Below the pieces are notes generated by a model that ran no database searches, was not told the origin of the DNA, and saw nothing but the letters and a program-made list of their open reading frames with translations. From IMG/VR virus record IMGVR_UViG_3300047481_000061, positions 1 through 22,452 of that record: DNA of 22,452 bases; one strand, written 5' to 3'. Shown one piece after another: positions 16,308-22,452 of this stretch (the first letter of the stretch is position 1; the number at the start of each line of letters is the position of its first letter). Source of the DNA: a virus. The position numbers and the translations under genes were made by a program.

Positions 16308-19300
16308 TTATACTGGTGTAGATACGTTAGTTGACCATTCTACTTCTGCATATACATTTAATTTTTCAGGTTGATAAACCAAGCCTTCTCCATCATCAAC
16401 GATTATTTTATTTGTGCCTATATATGTTTTATAAATATCTGAGGGGTTAATGCCATAAAACTCTGATGATCCTATTACTAACATACCGTCCCAAGTAAAG
16501 TTATTAAACCAGAACTGCCAGTCATTTGTTGTAATACCGTCTGTTAATACCTGGAACCACGGCCTGAATGTTCTACTTTCAACCTCTTGTAGGCTGTTTG
16601 CTTGATAATAGGCAATGTTATTAAATAATATTGGTCCCGTCAAATTTATGCTTCCAAGGTATGAATTATAAACAAGAGAAGTTAAAAATGCTATACCTAT
16701 TGAAGACCACTCTTTAAGAGATAATACTGGCTCTCTTACTAGACTTCCATTTAAATAAAATCCAACACCATTATAGGGAACGCCATTTTGGTTTAAAACA
16801 AAAACTCTGCCTCTATCTAGATCTGCGCTGTTTGCTTGTAGGTAAAACTTAAGAGTTCCGCTTTTGTGATTAATTTCAAAAATCTCTGTTGCTGTTGCTG
16901 GAAATGCATCTTGATCATATCTCAGCCATAACTGCATAGCGCTTACTTTATAATCTGTTGCTAACTCTTTATTGATTGGTAAAGTTAATCCCCGATTTTC
17001 TAAAATATTAATTTCACCACGAACCTCAATACCAGATGTTTTTGTGAGGTATAAGTATGGGGTGCTTTCTTTATATATGCTAAATGGGTTTTTAGACTTA
17101 TAATCAAAATAAATACCATTCTTTTTATATGGGAATAGGTCTACTCCAAACCTAGTTCCCACAGGATTAAAAGAGTTGTCATTAAACGCTTGAGATGCTA
17201 ACTGTAACTTATTTAATAAAATAGGCTTGGTTAAAACTCCACGGCTGTTAAACTCAAGGCTGTAGACAATTGCAAGTTGATTAAAATCTACTGACTTAAT
17301 TGGGTAAATTAATGTATTATTTAATATTTCAAACCTTGTAGTTTCCCAATCTTCATAATTATTTAAGTCAAGAACTTTATATTCATCTGGTGCCTCTTCA
17401 TTAGCAAAAGAAGTGGGAACGTTAGCCCCATCTGCAACATACTGAAAAGTTACATAACTTTTTATTTGTGCACCATCCGTATTGTAATAATAGGAAGATG
17501 CTCCAGACTCTTGCTCTAAAGTGGTTGTTGTTGGGTACCCTAAGTTAAACTGTAAAAAGTCTATTTCATAAAACTCTTGACCGCTGCTATTTTTTACAAA
17601 TTGAGCAAAATAAGAAAGTGGAAGGTAGTCTTGCCAATATCCAGCAACACCTATGTCTAAGAAATATTTTTCATATGCCTCTGATGGAAGTATTGTATAA
17701 CTAGCAGTGTGATCAATTAATTCTTGGCCTTTGTCTAATTCAATAAATCCATTGCTATCTAGATAATCTACTATTTTTGTAGAATTTAAGGTTGTGCATA
17801 GTCCTAGGGAATAAAGTCTTCCAGTAAATGTAAACTCTCCAGAATCATCTCCACACACGTACATTTTTAAAGAACTTTGATTTCCAAAAAATGAACTTAC
17901 ATTGCTGCCAAATTTTTCTGACAATGTTTTTATGTTAAATCCAACTGCAAAAAGACTGTTAGCAGAAATTGCGCTAGAGGTAAACAATAACTGTGTGGTT
18001 CCATTATAGGTCAAAGAATATTTAATTAAGTTTCCATCTTTAAGAATTGTAAAATAGTTATTGTTTAAAGGATTATATATTTTAAATAATATTTCATCTG
18101 ACGCTAGGTTGTGAGAACTAAACACTCCATAACAACTTTCAACCTCACTTGGCAATAAATTAAACCTTGAAAAATTTATATATGAATCAATAGAACTCCA
18201 AGTGTTGTTAGGTCTAAATGATAAAAATTTATCAGTAATAACAGGTCCAGACTCGTTGTCCTGTATGTCTTTATTGTCATCATATAATTCTTGCAATGTT
18301 TTAGTGTCTAAAAATATTTCTGGCAAGACATACTCTGGTGTTCTTAAATTTGTTTGAGTAGTTGCTAAATTATCAAAACTGCCTTGATCCCAGCCAGCAA
18401 AATCTGGATAGTTATAGTTGGCAGTATAGTCTGCAAATGAATAATCTATAAAGGCGGTAGTTCCACCATAAGATGAATTAATTCCTTCTGCAGAAATAAC
18501 TCCTTGTCCATAGACCCATCTACGTTTTGCAACTGTGACTGGAACTTGATAAGAATATATAGCAACACAGTCAATTTCAAATGGATATACATCGCTACTT
18601 GCATAAAACCCCAACCAATCTTGACTATCTCCACTGTTGTCAAGTTCTTCTGGAAGAGTTAAACTGGCGGTATCTAAAGACAGTGACAATACTTCTTCGC
18701 CATTAACCAATAAAGATGCAGAATCTTTAATTAAACGAATATGAATAAGCATTGGTCTAAACCATTCACTTACGAAATGCGATCCAAATTGATTACCAAT
18801 AACTAATGTTAAAAATCCATCTTCAACATACAGGCCATCTTCTGAAGATATTGGTCCAAAAATTTTAAATGGTGTAGATGTGTTTGCTGCTATTCTTGCC
18901 CAAAACTCAATTGTATAGTCGTTGTACTGCCCTTTTTTATTTAAAAATCCTTTTCCTGGAATAATTAACGATGCATCAGTATTTGGTTCCAATCGTGTAA
19001 CACCGCTTGCGCCAAAGACTAATGGAACACCAGCATTCTTACATTTTAATCCACCTTCAGTAATATAGTATCCAGAATCTTCTGCTACTCCATAGGCTTG
19101 TGCTTCTACTGCATCGTATCCACCATAAATACTTATGTCTGCTGGAACTGTTGTTTCTGTTGCCCCATTTAAAGAGTATGTATTAAACTCTTCATTCCAT
19201 TGGCCCAAAGTTATTCCATTTATATAAAATTCGTTATCTGATGATACGGCTGATCCTTCAAAAATTTTAATTTTAAAAACAAGTCTTAGTTGTGCAGATA

Positions 19301-19772
19301 CATTTGGTATATTAAAGGTTTCAGAAATAAATCCCCATTTTTGATAAAGAGTGGTTGTAAAGGTTTTTAATTCTTGAACTATAGTTGATGTACTTGGATC
19401 TGTATATTCATAGCCTATAGAAACATTTTGCAAATAAATACTATTTGAATAAAAGTATGATCCTACAGTAAAAGTTCCAAGATCTTCAAGAGTATTAAAA
19501 TTAAGTATATTTGGGCTAACAATTGATGCCTCAAGTGTTTCTGATATGGGCACGTTAACTCTAATTCTTGACAAGTGACTATCTACAAATGGTTCATTTA
19601 AATCTTGAAAAGATAATGCAAGTGTCGCATCTGTTGGTGTCCACGCTGTTGCAAGATTACGCTGTGCTTCAGTAATTAAACTTTTATAGTTAAGGGTATC
19701 GTCTAGTGCCCACAAAACTAACGGATGCTCAGAGTATATTTTTTCTGCATATAAATTTGATGGGGTAGACAT
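16308..19772 (-). CDS. Large LamG/concanavalin-like structural protein
   Basis: A 1154-residue protein with repeated jelly-roll-like segments. The clearest is residues about 265-410 (DYTIEFWARIAANTSTPFKI, then LIHIRLIKDSASLLVNGEEV), a LamG-type pattern. Weaker similar regions lie at about 525-665 (FKIYNPLNNNYFTILKDG) and 920-1060 (MQLWLRYDQDAFPATATEIF, VGFYLNGSLV). The C-terminus is a separate block around INPSDIYKTYIGTNKIIVDD. No signal peptide or membrane segment is present. Such proteins usually bind glycans or decorate virion surfaces, so a receptor-binding or minor tail role is likely. It is unusual that it lies upstream of the portal rather than with the tail tip genes. GAGGATAGGAG precedes the ATG at good spacing. 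Confidence 0.82.
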   Translation of the reverse strand: MSTPSNLYAEKIYSEHPLVLWALDDTLNYKSLITEAQRNLATAWTPTDATLALSFQDLNEPFVDSHLSRIRVNVPISETLEASIVSPNILNFNTLEDLGTFTVGSYFYSNSIYLQNVSIGYEYTDPSTSTIVQELKTFTTTLYQKWGFISETFNIPNVSAQLRLVFKIKIFEGSAVSSDNEFYINGITLGQWNEEFNTYSLNGATETTVPADISIYGGYDAVEAQAYGVAEDSGYYITEGGLKCKNAGVPLVFGASGVTRLEPNTDASLIIPGKGFLNKKGQYNDYTIEFWARIAANTSTPFKIFGPISSEDGLYVEDGFLTLVIGNQFGSHFVSEWFRPMLIHIRLIKDSASLLVNGEEVLSLSLDTASLTLPEELDNSGDSQDWLGFYASSDVYPFEIDCVAIYSYQVPVTVAKRRWVYGQGVISAEGINSSYGGTTAFIDYSFADYTANYNYPDFAGWDQGSFDNLATTQTNLRTPEYVLPEIFLDTKTLQELYDDNKDIQDNESGPVITDKFLSFRPNNTWSSIDSYINFSRFNLLPSEVESCYGVFSSHNLASDEILFKIYNPLNNNYFTILKDGNLIKYSLTYNGTTQLLFTSSAISANSLFAVGFNIKTLSEKFGSNVSSFFGNQSSLKMYVCGDDSGEFTFTGRLYSLGLCTTLNSTKIVDYLDSNGFIELDKGQELIDHTASYTILPSEAYEKYFLDIGVAGYWQDYLPLSYFAQFVKNSSGQEFYEIDFLQFNLGYPTTTTLEQESGASSYYYNTDGAQIKSYVTFQYVADGANVPTSFANEEAPDEYKVLDLNNYEDWETTRFEILNNTLIYPIKSVDFNQLAIVYSLEFNSRGVLTKPILLNKLQLASQAFNDNSFNPVGTRFGVDLFPYKKNGIYFDYKSKNPFSIYKESTPYLYLTKTSGIEVRGEINILENRGLTLPINKELATDYKVSAMQLWLRYDQDAFPATATEIFEINHKSGTLKFYLQANSADLDRGRVFVLNQNGVPYNGVGFYLNGSLVREPVLSLKEWSSIGIAFLTSLVYNSYLGSINLTGPILFNNIAYYQANSLQEVESRTFRPWFQVLTDGITTNDWQFWFNNFTWDGMLVIGSSEFYGINPSDIYKTYIGTNKIIVDDGEGLVYQPEKLNVYAEVEWSTNVSTPV

Positions 19773-19789
19773 AGTTCTCCTATCCTCTT

Positions 19790-19798
19790 ATTATAGCA
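19790..19798 (-). promoter_or_regulatory. Extended -10-like TGCTATAAT before the LamG gene
   Basis: TGCTATAAT on the minus strand lies in the 35-base gap after the reductase gene, 17 bases before the ATG. The ribosome binding site GGATAGGAG lies between the box and the start, so this would be a leadered transcript. Confidence 0.5.
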
Positions 19799-19807
19799 GG
19801 ATGAAAA

Positions 19808-21838
19808 CTAATATAATTTAATTTCGCAGGCATCCGTACTACAGTATTTTTCAGATTCAGCATCAAGATTATCTTTACCGTCATAGATAGCAGACCAATC
19901 AATTTTGCCAATTGTTCCAACATAAGAGTTATATTCTTCTTTTGTTATTTGAGTATATGGCTGTTGTGGATATGTTTGGTTACCCATTGGTAAGAATGAC
20001 ACTGCTTTGAGTTGCCCCTCGTACATATGAAGCGCTGGAGCAATGTGCTTAGATTCTAACTCTTTGTCAAATGAAAGAGTTACAGATACACCATTATCAG
20101 ACCAATACTTTTGGGCGGTAGCAGCCAAACCAATTTTTTCAAAAAGACTTACATCTTTTTCAGAACGAGGATGTCCAGATGCTACTGGGAAATATACTAC
20201 TGAGGTATTTGCAGAGACTATGTCATCTTCAATTTTATACCCTGCTGCTTTAAATAAATGAATCATTGGATCTGTGTTTCCAAACCTTATAGCACGAAGA
20301 TAAAATGCTCCGCCAGGACCCCAATGAACTCCAGGTGTTGCACCAGATAATAGTGATACAGAGCCAGAAGGTTTGACGGTAGTTACACGAATTGATTCAC
20401 GTACACATAACCACTCCGAATATGTATGGTCATATGCACGAATTTTTTTATACCCTTCGTCCATCCACTCACGAATTACTGGCATACCCTTTGTATCTGC
20501 AAATGATGCAATGCCAGTTAAAGATGTTCCAATGCGACGATTACGTTGCATAATTCCATTTGTGGTTTGCCAATGTGTTGGCATTAACGTAACAGTCTTG
20601 CCGTACAAATATGCAAACTTTAGTGTACGGAGAAAATCTTCCTTATCTTCATGACGGTTTAAATGAACCTCTACAAGAGTACACAATTCATAAGACTCTA
20701 GTGGTTGTTCAGCACATGGATTAAATCCCATGACACGAGAATCTTTATAGTCTGGAGCATCTGCAAGTCTTCCATAATTTCTAGCAACATCTAGCCAAAT
20801 AAATCCTGGCTCACCATTATTTGAAATTAAATCAACATAGTCTTCATATTTTGTTCCAACTTCTGCAGCAATAGAATTATTAGACATCCATGCCCAACCT
20901 GGATTTTTTGAATCAAAAGAATTTCTTTCTGGAAAAACCTCTGAATTTTTTAAATTAATAAAATCTTGATCTCCTGGTAGTCCTAAAGCCAAGGTAGCAG
21001 AACGACGAACATTTCCAGAAACAACGCATGTACCAATAAGGTTAACAATATCTACTATTGCTCTAGAATCAAGTTTTTCTCCTGCTCTACCGCCGATTAC
21101 CGCATCTATCTTGTTGTGTAGTGCAATAAGTGGTGCTGGACCGCTAGCAACCCCTCCAAAGCCTTTTATAGGGGCACCTAGGGGGCGGATAAGGTCATAG
21201 TTAAACTTCTGTATAGCCTGATTAGGGCGTAGATATGAGTTTAAAAGCATTCTTACAGAATCTACCCAGCCTTCACGAGTATCTGGTATATCCCATATAT
21301 TTTCTGGTTCTGTGGGGGCATAAATAGGCATTTCTTTGTCTTGACCAATAGTGTCAAACCCTACACCTATACCTAGCATTAAAGCATCCATTACCCAAGC
21401 AAATAAGGCTCCTGGATCATTACGATCAATATCTCTTGTTGATACCATTGCACAATTTTGCAGGGAAGCAGAATTACGTCTTTCCATAGTCATAGGAGTT
21501 CCAAATGCCCATAAACCACGACCTGGTGGTGTCCATTTTAAATTAAACATACGATCATAGGCTTCTTGAGCAGATTTTTGAGCCTTGTTATCATTCCAGG
21601 GTAGTCTATTGTCTTTAGCGTGATTTTTTTGTACTGAGTACATTCCTTCAATTACCCGTTTACAAACCTCATGCCATCTTTCTTTTGTACCGTCTTCTTT
21701 CATGCGAGAATAGGTTCGTATAAAGGTAATTTCACCCAATGAGTTAGAGCCTGCATCTGTAAAACCAAAAGGGGCTGATACTCCAACATACTTGTTTATG
21801 AATTCATCTGTTAAACGAAAAGAAAAGACCTCTGACAT
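19808..21838 (-). CDS. nrdJ: Ribonucleoside-triphosphate reductase, class II, monomeric, B12-dependent
   Basis: A 676-residue enzyme that reduces ribonucleotides to deoxyribonucleotides using adenosylcobalamin. It aligns with the Lactobacillus leichmannii enzyme along its length. The expected residues are present: Cys129 in LQNCAMV and Cys386 as the redox pair, Asn373-Pro-Cys375-Ala-Glu377 with Cys375 as the thiyl radical site, and a C-terminal pair Cys666-x4-Cys671 for re-reduction. RLPDTREGW-like (DTREGW, 186-191), IRPLGAPIKGFGG and NVRRSATLALG motifs are also typical. The segment between GVGF (158-161) and DTREGW is about 30 residues shorter than I recall for L. leichmannii. It would supply phage DNA synthesis. 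It sits alone between structural genes, after a terminator and behind its own -10-like box; only a weak GGAAAA precedes the ATG. Confidence 0.96.
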   Translation of the reverse strand: MSEVFSFRLTDEFINKYVGVSAPFGFTDAGSNSLGEITFIRTYSRMKEDGTKERWHEVCKRVIEGMYSVQKNHAKDNRLPWNDNKAQKSAQEAYDRMFNLKWTPPGRGLWAFGTPMTMERRNSASLQNCAMVSTRDIDRNDPGALFAWVMDALMLGIGVGFDTIGQDKEMPIYAPTEPENIWDIPDTREGWVDSVRMLLNSYLRPNQAIQKFNYDLIRPLGAPIKGFGGVASGPAPLIALHNKIDAVIGGRAGEKLDSRAIVDIVNLIGTCVVSGNVRRSATLALGLPGDQDFINLKNSEVFPERNSFDSKNPGWAWMSNNSIAAEVGTKYEDYVDLISNNGEPGFIWLDVARNYGRLADAPDYKDSRVMGFNPCAEQPLESYELCTLVEVHLNRHEDKEDFLRTLKFAYLYGKTVTLMPTHWQTTNGIMQRNRRIGTSLTGIASFADTKGMPVIREWMDEGYKKIRAYDHTYSEWLCVRESIRVTTVKPSGSVSLLSGATPGVHWGPGGAFYLRAIRFGNTDPMIHLFKAAGYKIEDDIVSANTSVVYFPVASGHPRSEKDVSLFEKIGLAATAQKYWSDNGVSVTLSFDKELESKHIAPALHMYEGQLKAVSFLPMGNQTYPQQPYTQITKEEYNSYVGTIGKIDWSAIYDGKDNLDAESEKYCSTDACEIKLY

Positions 21839-21863
21839 TTATTTTCCAACTTTCTATTAAAAT

Positions 21864-21869
21864 ATTATA
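21864..21869 (-). promoter_or_regulatory. Candidate -10 box of the ribonucleotide reductase gene
   Basis: A perfect TATAAT on the minus strand lies 25 bases before the ATG and downstream of a terminator. The -35 region is occupied by an inverted repeat (21872-21892) rather than by a good TTGACA match, so the promoter may be regulated or need an activator. Confidence 0.5.
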
Positions 21870-21871
21870 AG

Positions 21872-21892
21872 TACTTTGTAAAATCCAAAGTA
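21872..21892. repeat. Inverted repeat in the reductase promoter region
   Basis: TACTTTG (21872-21878) and CAAAGTA (21886-21892) form perfect 7-bp arms with a 7-base spacer. It begins two bases upstream of the TATAAT, so a protein bound there would affect that promoter. A related repeat lies at 21964-21990. It does not look like an NrdR box. Confidence 0.5.
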
Positions 21893-21914
21893 GTTCCTAA
21901 GTATATCATAGTTT

Positions 21915-21946
21915 AAAAAGAAAAACACGCTTGTTTAAGGCGTGTT
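21915..21946 (-). terminator. Rho-independent terminator between fibre and reductase genes
   Basis: On the minus strand AACACGC (21940-21946) pairs with GCGTGTT (21924-21930) around a 9-base loop and is followed by TTTCTTTTT. It ends the fibre-like gene transcript before the reductase gene. The other strand has no T-run after the stem. Confidence 0.85.
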
Positions 21947-21963
21947 AATCTTTAGTTTAGAGT

Positions 21964-21990
21964 TAGTGCTTTGTATTTTATAAAGTACTA
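21964..21990. repeat. Imperfect inverted repeat at the fibre gene stop codon
   Basis: TAGTGCTTT (21964-21972) and AAAGTACTA (21982-21990) are 9-bp arms with one mismatch and a 9-base spacer; the stop codon forms the end of one arm. Its core resembles the repeat at 21872-21892, and the two flank the terminator. Confidence 0.4.
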
Positions 21991-22452
21991 TGCACCAATC
22001 AACATTAATTCGCTAAATGCTGCTCCTGCTGCTGGAGTTGAGAAAGAGAATGTTCCAGAACCATCTGTTGTCAACACTTGTCCTGCTGAACCATCTGCTG
22101 AAGGAAGTGTCCAAATTCTATTTGTTGAAACAGTTTCTGGAGCCTTAAAACCAACATAGTGGCTTGAGTCTGTGTCTGCTAATCTAAGTTCTTTGGTAGC
22201 AGAAAGGAATAAGTGTTCTGAAGATGTCCATGAGTCTGTAGCATCTACCCAGTTAAATGTCTTATCAGTAGTTCCCTTTAATGTTATACCGCCACCATCT
22301 GCAGTTACGTCTGTTGGTTCTGCAGTATCTCCAAGAATAATATTTTTATCTTCAACAACAAGGTTAGTTGAGTTAATATTTGTAGTTGTTCCATTGACTG
22401 TTAGGTTACCAGAAAGTGTTAAGTCTGTTCCTGATACCGCACCAGTAAATGT
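21988..22452 (-). CDS. Tail fibre-like structural protein (C-terminal part only)
   Basis: The frame is open from the high end of the window to the TAG at 21990, giving 154 residues of the C-terminus. The sequence is low in charge and rich in Thr, Gly, Ser and Asn, with TLSGNLTVNGTTTNINSTN followed by VVEDKNIILGD and TVSTNRIWTLPSADGSAGQV. This pattern is common in tail fibre and other repetitive structural proteins of aquatic phages and is usually a trimeric beta-structure. It ends AGAAFSELMLIGA. A terminator follows. With the LamG protein it probably forms the outward-facing part of the virion. The N-terminus and start lie outside the window. Confidence 0.8.
   Translation of the reverse strand, partial: TFTGAVSGTDLTLSGNLTVNGTTTNINSTNLVVEDKNIILGDTAEPTDVTADGGGITLKGTTDKTFNWVDATDSWTSSEHLFLSATKELRLADTDSSHYVGFKAPETVSTNRIWTLPSADGSAGQVLTTDGSGTFSFSTPAAGAAFSELMLIGA

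Noticed and set aside
19808-21838. Intein or intron in the reductase gene, common in phage reductases
   Set aside because: The reading frame is continuous, the length is below that of the plain enzyme family, and all catalytic motifs follow in the expected spacing.
21839-21987. Possible cobalamin riboswitch before the B12-dependent reductase gene
   Set aside because: The 149-base gap is mostly a terminator and simple inverted repeats. I see no B12-box-like sequence and the space is small for that class.
21839-21987. NrdR boxes upstream of the reductase gene
   Set aside because: The two inverted repeats there do not resemble the paired NrdR consensus that I know.
1-22452. tRNA genes, CRISPR arrays, insertion sequences or attachment sites
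   Set aside because: The gene gaps are too short and none shows cloverleaf, spaced direct repeat or transposase features.

Overview
The window is part of the late structural module of a tailed double-stranded DNA phage with a long non-contractile tail (siphovirus type). It contains an HK97-type portal, a prohead protease, a major capsid protein, a row of head-tail joining proteins, a tail tube protein, tail assembly chaperones and a 2132-residue tape measure protein. Every supported gene lies on the minus strand, so transcription runs from the high coordinates to the low ones. I see no integrase, repressor, terminase, tRNA, CRISPR array or host gene. The DNA is AT-rich by eye. Several -10-like boxes sit right next to start codons that lack a ribosome binding site. 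That leaderless layout is common in Actinobacteria, so an AT-rich actinobacterium is a reasonable but unproven host.

Layout in the direction of transcription. (1) The C-terminal end of a fibre-like structural protein enters at 22452 and stops at 21988, followed by a terminator. (2) A complete monomeric class II (adenosylcobalamin-dependent) ribonucleotide reductase follows (21838-19808), the only metabolic gene. (3) Next is a 1154-residue protein with LamG/concanavalin-like segments (19772-16308) and a small unknown protein (16289-15894). (4) The head genes are portal (15901-14297), prohead protease (14265-12916) with an apparent in-frame nested scaffold start at 13506, and major capsid (12887-11742), followed by a hairpin terminator. 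(5) The neck genes are a small unknown protein, a connector-like protein, a head-closure-like protein, a gp10-like protein and a probable tail terminator (11647-8587), mostly joined by one-base stop/start overlaps or very short gaps. (6) The tail genes are tail tube protein (8512-7871), a strong terminator, a long chaperone (7793-7098), a short paralogous chaperone (7039-6710), tape measure (6687-289) and the start of the next tail protein (289-1).

How the genes work together: the scaffold part and protease shape and mature a procapsid built on the portal; the neck proteins close the filled head and join it to the tail; the chaperones coat the tape measure while tube subunits assemble around it; the LamG and fibre-like proteins probably face outward. 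The reductase would supply deoxynucleotides for phage DNA synthesis.

The most notable points are the nested scaffold start with a perfect Shine-Dalgarno; the short and long tail chaperones encoded by two tandem paralogous genes rather than by a visible frameshift; a recurrent TGnTATAAT-type element in the gene gaps with two apparently leaderless starts; terminators after the tube and capsid genes; a LysM domain inside the tape measure; and the ribonucleotide reductase as a self-contained cassette flanked by inverted repeats. No gap exceeds 300 bases; the longest (21839-21987) holds a terminator, two inverted repeats and a -10-like box. I do not see evidence for a wholly new system.
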